Shown piece by piece: positions 7,819 to 16,832 of a stretch of 38,150 bases of DNA (its first letter is position 1; every line of letters starts with the position of its first letter). Location of the stretch: NCBI GenBank assembly GCA_025463365.1, contig JAOBWM010000038.1:1-38150 (forward strand). The letters run 5' to 3'. Below the pieces are notes generated by a model that made no database searches, was not told where the DNA came from, and worked only from the letters and a program-made list of their open reading frames with translations. This stretch comes from Acidimicrobiales bacterium. Its GTDB lineage: Bacteria > Actinomycetota > Acidimicrobiia > Acidimicrobiales > Iamiaceae. The position numbers and the translations under genes were made by a program.

Positions 7819-8394
7819 TCAGCTCGCCGCGGGAGCGGCCTCGGGCTCGAGGAGCTGGAGGTCGAGCTCGACCTTGATGGCGTCGCCGAGCATGGCGCCG
7901 CTCACGCCCGGGGGCATGGCGATGTCGATCCCGAAGTCCTTGCGGCGCACGGTGGTGGCGGCCTCGAAGCCGGCGTGGCGCGGCCCGCCTCCGGGGAAGG
8001 TCTCCACGCCGCCGAGCTCGACCGCCAGGCTGATCGGCTGGGTGACCGAGCCGATGGTCAGCTCGCCGTCCACCTGCCACTCCGAACCGGCGCCGAACAC
8101 GGCGGTCGACCGGAACTCCATCGTGGGCCGGGCGCCCACGTCGATGATGTCGGCGCTGAGGACGTGGGCATCGCGGTCGGGGTTTCCGGTGTCGATCGAG
8201 GACATGTCGATGGAGGCGGTGACGCTGGTGGTCTCGAGCGTCTCGCCGATCAGCACGTCGGCCTCGAAGCGGGTGAAGCGGCCGCGGACCTTGGAGACGC
8301 CGAGGTGGCGGACGGTGAAGCCCACCGACGAGTGGTTCGTGTCGAGCGCCCAGTGACCGGGCGCCAGCGGGAGGGAGGTGGTTGCAGTGGTCAT
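7819..8394 (-). CDS. YceI-family protein
   Basis: 191 aa. WALDTNHSSVGFTVRHLGVSKVRG at the N-terminus is the classic YceI opening, followed by TRFEADV, ASIDMSSIDTGNPDRDAHV and a late RKDFGID. YceI proteins form a lipocalin-like barrel that binds a long isoprenoid or amide ligand. Many are secreted, but no signal peptide is visible here, so this copy is probably cytosolic, as is common in actinobacteria. The start was set at the ATG directly before the conserved part; the open frame upstream runs through two inverted repeats. It is divergent from an XRE/MmyB regulator that may control it. Confidence 0.88.
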   Translation of the reverse strand: MTTATTSLPLAPGHWALDTNHSSVGFTVRHLGVSKVRGRFTRFEADVLIGETLETTSVTASIDMSSIDTGNPDRDAHVLSADIIDVGARPTMEFRSTAVFGAGSEWQVDGELTIGSVTQPISLAVELGGVETFPGGGPRHAGFEAATTVRRKDFGIDIAMPPGVSGAMLGDAIKVELDLQLLEPEAAPAAS

Positions 8395-8405
8395 GACGTC
8401 GACCC

Positions 8406-8438
8406 TGCGCCCTCGCGGGCGCACCCGGAAGGCCGGGT
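8406..8438. promoter_or_regulatory. Two adjacent perfect inverted repeats between yceI and its divergent regulator
   Basis: TGCGCCC-TCGC-GGGCGCA (8406-8423) is directly followed by ACCCGG-AAGG-CCGGGT (8423-8438), sharing one A. Both have 4-nt centres. They begin 12 bp upstream of the yceI start. They could be operators for the regulator or mRNA hairpins in the yceI leader. Confidence 0.45.
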
Positions 8439-8484
8439 CCATCCTGGTACTGGCGGGGCCAGGCTGATCGGGCTTCGGCGCCGC

Positions 8485-8490
8485 CATACT
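8485..8490 (+). promoter_or_regulatory. Possible -10 of the MmyB-type regulator gene
   Basis: CATACT ends 6 nt before the GTG start. It fits the leaderless pattern of this window except for C at the first position. Confidence 0.35.
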
Positions 8491-8496
8491 GCAGTC

Positions 8497-9360
8497 GTGG
8501 CATCGATCGCTCCCCTCGCTGAGTTCCTGCGCACCCGCCGCGAGCAGCTGTCACCGGCCGACGTGGGATTGCGCGACACCGGCCGGCGCCGTACGCCCGG
8601 CCTGCGCCGCGAAGAGGTGGCCACGCTGGCCGGGGTGAGCATCGACTACCTGGTGCGCATCGAGCAGGGCCGCGACATCCACCCGTCGGCCGCTGTCTTG
8701 TCGGCGCTGGCCGACGCGCTGCAGCTCGGCCTCGAGGACCGGACCCACCTGGCCAGGCTGGCGGCTCAGACCTCGAACGCGGAGTTCTGCCCGGCCGCGC
8801 CCGCGCTCGTCGACGACGTGGCGCCCACCGTGCACATCCTCCTCGACCAACTCGACCCGACGCCGGCGTTCGTGGTCGACCCGATCAACGACGTGGTGGC
8901 CTCCAACCAGGCCTGGCGCACGCTCGTGGACCCGCTCGGGCTGGTCGACCACGCCAACCTCGCCCACCACGTCTTCTTGCACCCCGACGCCCACACGATC
9001 TACCCCGACTGGGACGCCGCCGCCGATGCCCAGGTGAGCCGGCTGCGGGCCGCCTCCCTGCGCTGGGGCGAACATCCCCGCTTCACCGCGCTGCTCGCCC
9101 AACTCGAAGGCATGGCCGACTTCACCGAACGGTGGTCGGCCCACCCGGTCGCCGAGAAGCGGCGGGGCCCGAAGCGGCTCGTGCACCCCGACGCCGGGGA
9201 GCTGCGCCTCACCTATGAGGCCATGGACCTCAGCGACCACGAGCACCGCCTCATCGCCTGGCTCCCGGCCGACGAGGCCACCGCCAGTGCGATCCGCGCC
9301 ACCCTCGATGTGGCCGAACCGGTGAGCCCGGCCGTGCTCCGGGTGGTCGGCGAGAACTGA
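8497..9360 (+). CDS. XRE-family regulator with MmyB-like ligand-binding domain
   Basis: 287 aa from a GTG. Residues about 5-75 form an HTH: FLRTRREQLSP, then RRTPGLRREEVATLAGVS, then the recognition part YLVRIEQGRDIHPS. The rest (about 105-275) matches the MmyB-like PAS-type domain, with PAFVVDPINDVVASNQAW and later WSAHPVAEKRRGPKRLVHP. Such regulators sense small hydrophobic or fatty-acid-like ligands and often repress a divergent gene, here yceI. The divergent gap of 102 bp carries two perfect inverted repeats that could be its sites. The family is secure; target and ligand are inferred. Confidence 0.88.
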   Translation: MASIAPLAEFLRTRREQLSPADVGLRDTGRRRTPGLRREEVATLAGVSIDYLVRIEQGRDIHPSAAVLSALADALQLGLEDRTHLARLAAQTSNAEFCPAAPALVDDVAPTVHILLDQLDPTPAFVVDPINDVVASNQAWRTLVDPLGLVDHANLAHHVFLHPDAHTIYPDWDAAADAQVSRLRAASLRWGEHPRFTALLAQLEGMADFTERWSAHPVAEKRRGPKRLVHPDAGELRLTYEAMDLSDHEHRLIAWLPADEATASAIRATLDVAEPVSPAVLRVVGEN

Positions 9361-9534
9361 CCGGCGGCGCCTGTTCGGGTCAAGGACCGGCGGGGCCGGG
9401 ACCAGCCTCCAGGGGATCCGTTCGGCGGCGAGGACCGCGGGGAGCACGCCGGCGGCACCTCGGTCCGAGAGCCACACCATCGCGTCGAGGGAGACGGCCG
9501 CAGCAGCCACCTCGAGGTCCAACCCACAAGGCAC
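9361..9534 (-). pseudogene. Possible gene fragment behind dnaE2
   Basis: Starting from a GTG 6 nt after the dnaE2 stop, the minus strand reads about 58 codons with strong G/C bias at third positions and normal protein composition (for example DAMVWLSDRGAAGVLPAVLA). No stop occurs before the frame runs into the antisense strand of the regulator gene. I do not recognise the product. A gene once following dnaE2 may have been cut off when the regulator moved next to it; a chance open frame is the alternative. Confidence 0.3.
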
Positions 9535-9540
9535 GACCCG

Positions 9541-12500
9541 TCAGCGGAAGTCGCGGGAGGTCAGGGTGACCGACAACGGGAGGAGGGAGATCTTCTCGGC
9601 GATCACGTTGACGACGCCCTCCACGGTCTCGAGGCGGCCGCGGACCAGCAGGGCCGGGCCGGTCTGGACGAGGCGGCGATGGTGGACCCAGCACCCCTTG
9701 GAGACCACCACGTTGACCAGGCCGGTCTCGTCCTCCAGGTTGAGGAACGTGGTGCCGCCGGCGGTGGCGGGACGCTGGCGGTGGGTGACCACGCCGCCCA
9801 CCAGGACTCGACTGCCGTCACCGCGGCCGGCCAACCCCGCTGCCGGCACCACACCGAGGCGCTGGAGCTCGGTGCGCACGAACCGGGTGGGGTGGCCGTC
9901 GGGGGACACGCCGGTGGCCCACAGGTCGGCGATGGCGTGCTCGCGGTCGTCCATGCCCGGCAGCGTGGGCACGGAGGTGCCGGTGACGATCCCGGCCAGC
10001 TGGTCGGCCGATCCCTGGGCCACGGCTCCCGCCGCCCAGATCGCGGTGCGGCGGGTCATGGGCTGGTCCGACCGATCGTCGTCGAAGCAGGCGAAGACAC
10101 CGGCGGTGGCGAGGGCTTCGAGCTGCGAGAGGGTGAGGGCGTGGCGACGGGCGAGGTCCTCCATGTCGACGTAGGGCCGACCGGCGGCGATGGCCTCCGC
10201 CAGGTCGGCGCCGATCCCGCGGACCGACCCGATCCCCAGCCGCACCGCGAGCCCTCCGGCACTCCCCTCACACGGCTCGAGCGTGGCGACGTCGGCCGAG
10301 GCATCCAGGCACGGCGTCCGCACCTCCACGCCGTGGCGGCGGGCGTCCTGCACCAGCGTGTGCGGTGAGTAGAAGCCCATCGGCTGGGCGTTGAGCAGAC
10401 CGGCGCAGAACGCGGCCGGGTGGTGGAGCTTGAACCACGACGACGCGTACACGAGGTAGGCGAAGCTCACCGAGTGGCTCTCGGGGAAGCCGAAGTTCGC
10501 GAACGCGGCGAGCTTGGCGTAGATCTCGTCGGCCACCGGGCCGGTGATGCCGCGGGTGGCCATGCCGTCGTAGAGCCGGCCGCGCAGCTGCTCCATGCGC
10601 TCGGTGGAGCGCTTCGACCCCATGGCCTGGCGGAGCTGGTCGGCCTCGCCCGGTGAGAAGCCGGCGACGTCGATGGCCATCTGCATGAGCTGCTCCTGGA
10701 ACAACGGGATGCCGAGCGTCTTGCGCAGCGACGGTTCCAGCAACGGGTGCAGGTAGGTGACGGGCTCCTTGCCGTTGCGCCGGCGGATGTAGGGGTGGAC
10801 CGACCCACCCTGGATGGGACCGGGGCGGATGAGCGCCACCTCCACCACGAGGTCGTAGAACCGTCGGGGCTTCAGCCGGGGCAGGGTGGCCATCTGGGCG
10901 CGGGACTCGATCTGGAACACGCCGATGGTGTCGGCCTTGCACACCATGTCGTAGACGGCGTCGTCCTGGGGGATGGTGGCGAGGTCGATCGTGGGGTCGG
11001 TGTGGAGGCGGACGAGGTCGACCATGTGGTGCAGCGCGGTGAGCATCCCGAGCCCGAGCAGGTCGAACTTCACGAGGCCCGCCGCCGCGCAGTCGTCCTT
11101 GTCCCACTGCAGGACGCTGCGGTCCGCCATGCGGGCCCACTCCACCGGGCACACCTCGCTCACGGGCCGGTCGCACAGCACCATGCCGCCCGAGTGGATG
11201 CCGAGGTGCCGGGGGAAGTGCTCCACCTCGGCGGCCAGCTCCAGCACGGCCAGCGGGATCTCGTGGTCGAGCGATGACGGGTCGAGCGGAGCCGGGTCGG
11301 TCTCGGGAGGGCGCGTGGCCGGGTCCCGGATCCCGGGAGGGGACGGCATGGTGGGACCGGCCGTGGCCGCCGCCGATCCCAGCGGCTCGAGGTTGCCCCG
11401 CACGCCCTTCCACGGGTCGAGCTGCTTGGACCAGGCGTCCTGCTGGCCGGGGTCGGCGCCCAAGGCCTTGGCCATGTCGCGCACCGCCGAACGAGAGCGG
11501 TAGGTGACGACGTTGGCCACCTGGGCCGCGCAGAGCCGGCCGTAGCGCTGGTAGACGTGCTGGATGACCTCTTCGCGGCGGCCGCTCTCGATGTCGAGGT
11601 CGATGTCGGGCGGGCCGTCGCGCTCGGGCGACAAGAACCGCTCGAACAACAGCCCGAGCTCCACCGCGTCGGCCTTGGTGATCCCGAGCGCCCAGCACGC
11701 CGCGCTGTTGGCCGCCGACCCCCGGCCCTGGCAGTAGATGTCCTCGCGCCCGCAGAACTCCACGATCTCCCACACGATCAGGAAGTAGCCGGGGAACCCG
11801 AGGGCTTCGATCACCCCGAGCTCGTGGTCGATCTGGCGCCACGCTCGCTGGCCGCGCGTGCCCCCCGTGGCCGGGATCGTGGCCGGACGAGGGCCGTACC
11901 GATCCGCACGTGACGCGCCCTCCTCCACCAACCGGCGGAGGTAGGCCATCTCGTCGAGGCCGTCGGGGCAGGGATAGGGCGGCAGGTTCGGCGCGACGAG
12001 GCGCAGGTCGAAGGCGCAGGCCCGGCCGAGCTCGGCGGCGGCCTCCACCACGCCGGGGTAGCGGGCGAAGCGCTGGGCCTGCTCCTGCCCCGAGCGCAGG
12101 TGGGCACCGCCGCCGCCGGGCAACCACCCGTCGATCTCGGCCAGGCTGCGCCGTGACCGCACCGCCGCCAGCGCGGTGGCCAGCCGCCGGCGGGACGGCA
12201 CCGCGTAGTGGACGTTGTTGGTGGCCACCAGCCCGACGCCCCGACGCAGGGCGAGCGCGGCCAGCGCGTCGTTGCGGGCACCGTCGAGCGGGTCGCCGTG
12301 GTCCCACAGCTCGACGTGGACGTGGTCGCGGCCGAACGCCTCCACCAACCGGTCGAGCGCCCGGCCCGCGACCGCCGGGCCGTCGCGGTCGAGGGCGACC
12401 GAGAGCGGGCCCTTGCGACACCCCGACAACACCGCCCACCGCTCCCCCGCCAGGCCGGCCAGCTCCTCCAACCCGATGCGCGGCGCGCCCTTCTGCCCGG

Positions 12501-12996
12501 CCAACTGGGCGGTGGTGGCGGCCCGGGCCAGGCGGGCATACCCCTCGGGGTCGCGGGCCAGCAGGACGAGGTGCTCGCCCGGCGGGTCGGGCTCGCCGAC
12601 GGGCGGCAGCACCGGCCCGTCGAGCGTGAGCTCGGTGCCGAACACCGTGGGCAGCCCCACCGATCGGGCCGCCTCGGCGAAGCGCACCACGCCGTAGAAC
12701 CCGTCGTGGTCGGTGACGGCCAACGCCTCCAGCCCCAGCCGGGCCGCCTCCTCGGCCAGCTCCTCGGGATGGCTCGCCCCGTCCAGGAAGCTGAAGTTCG
12801 AGTGGCAGTGCAGCTCCGCATAGGGCGTGGTCCCCGGCTTGGCCGACCACGCCAGATCGGGAGGGGGCTCGTAGGCCGTGCGCTTGCGCGACCACGCCGG
12901 TGAGTCACCCCCGTCGGCCCACTCGGGCGCGGCCGAGTGCCCGGTCAGCCGGCGCTCCAGCTCCGACCACGGCATCGACGGGTTGTTGAATCCCAC
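9541..12996 (-). CDS. dnaE2: Error-prone DNA polymerase III alpha subunit DnaE2
   Basis: 1151 aa from a GTG; the GFNNPSMPWSELERRL opening is typical of actinobacterial DnaE2. Domains: PHP with ELHCHSNFSFLDGASHPEE (61-79) and TDHDGFYG; polymerase palm with GRGSAANS (424-431) and PDIDLDIE (463-470), whose first two Asp are catalytic; finger and tandem HhH region; C-terminal OB fold near residue 1060. A Pro-rich insert lies around 530-575. DnaE2 carries out translesion synthesis and induced mutagenesis after DNA damage, normally with ImuA'/ImuB, which are not in this window. A perfect SOS box lies 15 bp upstream of the start, so LexA control is expected. Confidence 0.95.
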   Translation of the reverse strand: MGFNNPSMPWSELERRLTGHSAAPEWADGGDSPAWSRKRTAYEPPPDLAWSAKPGTTPYAELHCHSNFSFLDGASHPEELAEEAARLGLEALAVTDHDGFYGVVRFAEAARSVGLPTVFGTELTLDGPVLPPVGEPDPPGEHLVLLARDPEGYARLARAATTAQLAGQKGAPRIGLEELAGLAGERWAVLSGCRKGPLSVALDRDGPAVAGRALDRLVEAFGRDHVHVELWDHGDPLDGARNDALAALALRRGVGLVATNNVHYAVPSRRRLATALAAVRSRRSLAEIDGWLPGGGGAHLRSGQEQAQRFARYPGVVEAAAELGRACAFDLRLVAPNLPPYPCPDGLDEMAYLRRLVEEGASRADRYGPRPATIPATGGTRGQRAWRQIDHELGVIEALGFPGYFLIVWEIVEFCGREDIYCQGRGSAANSAACWALGITKADAVELGLLFERFLSPERDGPPDIDLDIESGRREEVIQHVYQRYGRLCAAQVANVVTYRSRSAVRDMAKALGADPGQQDAWSKQLDPWKGVRGNLEPLGSAAATAGPTMPSPPGIRDPATRPPETDPAPLDPSSLDHEIPLAVLELAAEVEHFPRHLGIHSGGMVLCDRPVSEVCPVEWARMADRSVLQWDKDDCAAAGLVKFDLLGLGMLTALHHMVDLVRLHTDPTIDLATIPQDDAVYDMVCKADTIGVFQIESRAQMATLPRLKPRRFYDLVVEVALIRPGPIQGGSVHPYIRRRNGKEPVTYLHPLLEPSLRKTLGIPLFQEQLMQMAIDVAGFSPGEADQLRQAMGSKRSTERMEQLRGRLYDGMATRGITGPVADEIYAKLAAFANFGFPESHSVSFAYLVYASSWFKLHHPAAFCAGLLNAQPMGFYSPHTLVQDARRHGVEVRTPCLDASADVATLEPCEGSAGGLAVRLGIGSVRGIGADLAEAIAAGRPYVDMEDLARRHALTLSQLEALATAGVFACFDDDRSDQPMTRRTAIWAAGAVAQGSADQLAGIVTGTSVPTLPGMDDREHAIADLWATGVSPDGHPTRFVRTELQRLGVVPAAGLAGRGDGSRVLVGGVVTHRQRPATAGGTTFLNLEDETGLVNVVVSKGCWVHHRRLVQTGPALLVRGRLETVEGVVNVIAEKISLLPLSVTLTSRDFR

Positions 12997-13011
12997 CCGC
13001 CCACCCTGGCA

Positions 13012-13027
13012 TCGAACGTGTGTTCGA
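13012..13027. promoter_or_regulatory. LexA-binding SOS box
   Basis: TCGAAC-GTGT-GTTCGA is a perfect 6-4-6 palindrome matching the actinobacterial/Gram-positive SOS consensus. It is 15 bp upstream of dnaE2 and 110 bp upstream of the divergent exporter gene. Confidence 0.92.
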
Positions 13028-13076
13028 TCAACTGCGGATCACGGTCTCCGATTGCCGCATTCCAAGATCGTCAGGG

Positions 13077-13082
13077 TACCTT
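13077..13082 (+). promoter_or_regulatory. Possible -10 of the DHA2 exporter gene
   Basis: TACCTT fits TANNNT. A weak TTGCCG lies upstream at 13052-13057 with a long 19-nt spacer. It would give a 5' leader of about 50 nt that includes the ribosome site at 13126. Confidence 0.3.
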
Positions 13083-13125
13083 ACTTGTTGAACGGATCGA
13101 TGACCCCGTCGACCTGGTCGGGGGC

Positions 13126-13131
13126 GAGGAG
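13126..13131 (+). promoter_or_regulatory. Ribosome-binding site that decides the exporter start
   Basis: GAGGAG lies 6 nt before the GTG at 13138 but 18 nt before the ATG at 13150, so the GTG is the better start. Confidence 0.6.
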
Positions 13132-13137
13132 CACCTG

Positions 13138-14988
13138 GTGGCCGAGGCCATGACCGACGAGATCGCCGAGGCTCGAGCCCGCGACGCCCGGCGGTGGTTC
13201 GCGCTCGCCATCGCACTCACGGCCACGGTCATCGTCGTCCTCGACAACACCGTCCTGAGTGTGGCGATCCCCACGATCATGCAGGAGTTCCACACCACGC
13301 TCCCGGCGCTGCAGTGGGTGATCACCGGCTACGCGCTGACCTTCGCCACCTTCTTGATCATCGGCGGCCGCTTGGGTGACCTCTACGGCCACCGCCGGGT
13401 GTTCATCGTCGGCGCCGCGCTGTTCGGCGTCGGTTCGCTCCTCGCCTCCCTGTCGTGGAACGTGGCCAGCCTGGTGGTCGGCGAAGCCATCATCGAAGGG
13501 CTCGGCGCATCGCTCATGCTGCCCGCCACCCTCGCCATCTTGTCCACCACCTTCAGCGGCAAGGAGCGGGCGACGGCGTTCGCGGCGTGGGGCGCGGTGG
13601 CCGGTTCCGCAGCAGGCCTCGGTCCGGTGCTCGGCGGCTGGCTCACGAGCGACTACTCGTGGCGCTGGTCGTTCCGGATCAACGTGATCATCGCCCCGCT
13701 CGCCATCATCGGCACCCTGCTCGCCATCGCCCCGCAGGCCAAGCGCAAGACCCGAGAGCCCCTCGACCTCCCGGGCGCGGCCCTCGTCGCCGTCGGCATG
13801 TTCCTGCTCGTGTTCGCGCTCAGCGAAGGCGGGTCCTACGGATGGATCACGCCGATCCACGACGTCACGATCCTGGGCGCCCACCTGTGGCCGCAGACCC
13901 AGCCCATCTCGATCATCCCGATCGTCCTGGCTGCCGCGGCGGCGGTGCTGACCGCCTTCTACCGGGTGGAGCGCAAGCGAGAGCGAGAGGATCGGCGCCC
14001 GCTCTTCGAGTTCGGCCTCCTCCACCACCGCACGTTCCGCTACGGCCTCCTCACCACCGTCGTCTTGGCCATGGGCCAGCTGGGCCTCGGCTACGCGCTG
14101 GCCCTGTTCCTCCAGGAGGGCAAGCACCTCACCGCGCTGCACAACGGGCTGTGGGTCCTGCCGATGGGCCTCTCGATCCTGCTGACGGCACCGATCGGCG
14201 GGCGCCTCGCCCAGCGGTTCGGCACGCCGGCAGTCGTCCGCCTCGGCCTCGCCATCCAGGCCACCGGACTGCTGTGGATCGCGCTCCACGTCGGGCCCGA
14301 CCTCACGTTCCTCCGGCTGATGCCCGGTCTGATCGGCTACGGCACCGGCGTCGGTTGGGCCAGCGCGCAGCTCACCAACCTGGTCCTGTCCGACGTGCCG
14401 ACCGAGAAGTCCGGTGTCGCATCGGGCACCAACACGACGGTCCGCCAGGTGGGCAGCGCCCTCGGCATCGCCGTCATCGGCACCCTCGTGACCACCCAGA
14501 CGGTCTCCCACGCGGTTCGCGAGGTGGACCACTCCGCCACCCTGCCGCCAGGCGTGCGCTCCCAGGCCGCCGCCCAGATCCACGCCGCGAGCACCGGCTA
14601 CCGACCGGCGCCGGGCACGACCTCGCGGGCGGCCGCCGAGCTCGGGCAGATCATGACCCGGTCGATCGGCTCAGGGACGCGTGACGCCCTGATCTTCGCC
14701 GCGTGCGTCGTGCTCGTCGGGCTGTGCGTCTCGATGCTGCTCCCGAAGGACAGCGCTTCCGACGCACCCCGGCAACCCGGCGGACCCCACGACCGCACCG
14801 CAGACCTGGCCGAGGAGCTGGCCGAGGAACTGGCCGGCTTCGTGGCGATCGACCCCGAGGCCGCCATCAGCCATGCCCCGGCGGTCACATCCCGCCGGCG
14901 CGTCGCCGCCCGATCTCGCGGCGGGCCTGGCTCAGGGCATCAGCCTCTGCTTGGTCGTGCACGGCATCGGCGAGCTTCGCCAGGGTGA
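13138..14988 (+). CDS. DHA2-family (EmrB/QacA) MFS drug exporter
   Basis: 616 aa, 14 predicted membrane helices. Diagnostic points: IVVLDNTVLSVAIPTI in helix 1 (DHA2 motif D1), GGRLGDLYGHRRVF after helix 2 (motif A), and GPVLGGWLT in helix 5 (antiporter motif C, GxxxGPxxGG-like). It should expel drugs or other amphipathic compounds in exchange for protons. After the last helix there is a soluble tail of about 90 residues with a repeated LAEE; its last 35 residues are antisense to the neighbouring regulator and may be poorly constrained. The GTG start is chosen by its ribosome site. Convergent with, and perhaps controlled by, the XRE regulator; it also shares its upstream region with the SOS box. 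Confidence 0.9.
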   Translation: MAEAMTDEIAEARARDARRWFALAIALTATVIVVLDNTVLSVAIPTIMQEFHTTLPALQWVITGYALTFATFLIIGGRLGDLYGHRRVFIVGAALFGVGSLLASLSWNVASLVVGEAIIEGLGASLMLPATLAILSTTFSGKERATAFAAWGAVAGSAAGLGPVLGGWLTSDYSWRWSFRINVIIAPLAIIGTLLAIAPQAKRKTREPLDLPGAALVAVGMFLLVFALSEGGSYGWITPIHDVTILGAHLWPQTQPISIIPIVLAAAAAVLTAFYRVERKREREDRRPLFEFGLLHHRTFRYGLLTTVVLAMGQLGLGYALALFLQEGKHLTALHNGLWVLPMGLSILLTAPIGGRLAQRFGTPAVVRLGLAIQATGLLWIALHVGPDLTFLRLMPGLIGYGTGVGWASAQLTNLVLSDVPTEKSGVASGTNTTVRQVGSALGIAVIGTLVTTQTVSHAVREVDHSATLPPGVRSQAAAQIHAASTGYRPAPGTTSRAAAELGQIMTRSIGSGTRDALIFAACVVLVGLCVSMLLPKDSASDAPRQPGGPHDRTADLAEELAEELAGFVAIDPEAAISHAPAVTSRRRVAARSRGGPGSGHQPLLGRARHRRASPG

Positions 14989-15403
14989 CCTCCCACGACG
15001 CCAACACCCGCTCGACGGTGGCCGCGTCGGTCGCGACGCCGGCCAGGGCCGAGTCTCCGTCGAGCCACGACAGGTCACGTCCGAGCAGCGCGAGCTGGTG
15101 CTCGACCTCCGTCCAGCGGGCCACCACCAGCGGCAGCCGGTCGGCCTTGGCCACCGGGTAGCTCGTGCCGGCGACGAGGTCGTGGGGCTCGAGGCGGAAC
15201 AGGCCGGCGAGCAGGGCGATCGTGCGCTCGCTCGGGGTGTTCAGGTCGGTCTCGAGGTGCGAGACGGCCACGCGGGAGATGCCCAGGCGATCCGCGAGCT
15301 GCTGCTGGGTCCACCCGCGGTCGTTGCGGAGCGCGGCGAGGCGCTGGCCGAGCGAACCGGCGCCCGGGGGGCGGCCCGGCCAGGTGGGTTCCCAGGTGTC
15401 CAC
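14885..15403 (-). CDS. XRE-family transcriptional regulator
   Basis: 172 aa from a GTG. The HTH lies at about residues 15-75: LGQRLAALRNDRGWTQQQLADRLGIS, then VAVSHLETDLNTPSERTIALLAGLF. The C-terminal half, rich in Leu, Ala and Trp, is helical and not recognised. An upstream in-frame ATG would add 39 Arg-rich residues that reach across the divergent promoter region, so the GTG is preferred. It lies between the exporter (tail-to-tail overlap of 104 nt) and gmd (divergent, 85 bp); either could be its target. A perfect 10-bp palindrome is 20 bp upstream. Confidence 0.8.
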   Translation of the reverse strand: MDTWEPTWPGRPPGAGSLGQRLAALRNDRGWTQQQLADRLGISRVAVSHLETDLNTPSERTIALLAGLFRLEPHDLVAGTSYPVAKADRLPLVVARWTEVEHQLALLGRDLSWLDGDSALAGVATDAATVERVLASWEVTLAKLADAVHDQAEADALSQARREIGRRRAGGM

Positions 15404-15422
15404 GGTCCGGCCGGCGCTCCTT

Positions 15423-15432
15423 CGAGATCTCG
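15423..15432. promoter_or_regulatory. Palindrome in the XRE regulator/gmd intergenic region
   Basis: CGAGATCTCG is a perfect 10-bp palindrome in the 85-bp divergent gap. It could be an autoregulatory operator. Short palindromes occur by chance, so this is tentative. Confidence 0.3.
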
Positions 15433-15448
15433 GGTCGTGCCAACCCAG

Positions 15449-16472
<1,024 letters not shown>

Positions 16473-16549
16473 GGCGGCCCACCCGCTGACGCGGCCCCAG
16501 CCGCCCGGGTGGCCACCGACCTTCGCTGTCATCCCCGCTCGGCACCTTT

Positions 16550-16573
16550 CGACTCCCCAGCCGGAGGGAGTCG
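16550..16573 (+). promoter_or_regulatory. Hairpin covering the antitoxin ribosome site
   Basis: CGACTCCC (16550-16557) pairs perfectly with GGGAGTCG (16566-16573) across an 8-nt loop; the ATG follows 1 nt later. The Shine-Dalgarno GGAGGGA (16563-16569) lies in the loop and 3' arm. As DNA this could also be the antitoxin operator. Confidence 0.55.
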
Positions 16574-16574
16574 G

Positions 16575-16832
16575 ATGATCAAAAGTATGATCAAGGCCAA
16601 GGCGGAGATCACCATCTCCGGCGACCCGGATGTGTTGGCCGCGGTCCACGCCGCCGTGGAACACCACGCCGCCACCAGCGTCTCCGCGTTCTTCGAGCGC
16701 GCCGCGCAGGCCGATCTGGACGCCGGCCGCGAGCTGACCGAGATGCTGGACGAACTCTTCGAGGAGACCGGCGGTCCCCTGACCGCCGAGGAGATCGGCG
16801 CCGCCGACCGAGACCTCGGGTGCGCGACGTGA
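16575..16832 (+). CDS. Type II antitoxin (VapB-like)
   Basis: 85 aa. An N-terminal ITISGDPDVLAAVHAAV segment followed by SVSAFFERAAQADL fits the DNA-binding part of actinobacterial VapB-like antitoxins. The C-terminal DELFEETGGPLTAEEIGAAD motif is the region such antitoxins use to bind the toxin. A strong GGAGGGA box lies 5 nt upstream of the ATG. A second in-frame ATG at 16587 sits in a repeated ATGATCAA, so a 4-residue-shorter start is possible. The stop overlaps the GTG of the PIN gene by 4 nt. It would neutralise the PIN protein and repress the operon, but here the toxin is cut down. Confidence 0.75.
   Translation: MIKSMIKAKAEITISGDPDVLAAVHAAVEHHAATSVSAFFERAAQADLDAGRELTEMLDELFEETGGPLTAEEIGAADRDLGCAT

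Noticed and set aside
13081-14583. 500-codon open frame antisense to the exporter gene
   Set aside because: Composition is low-complexity (His, Gln, Glu, Arg) and the plus-strand DHA2 protein is unmistakable.
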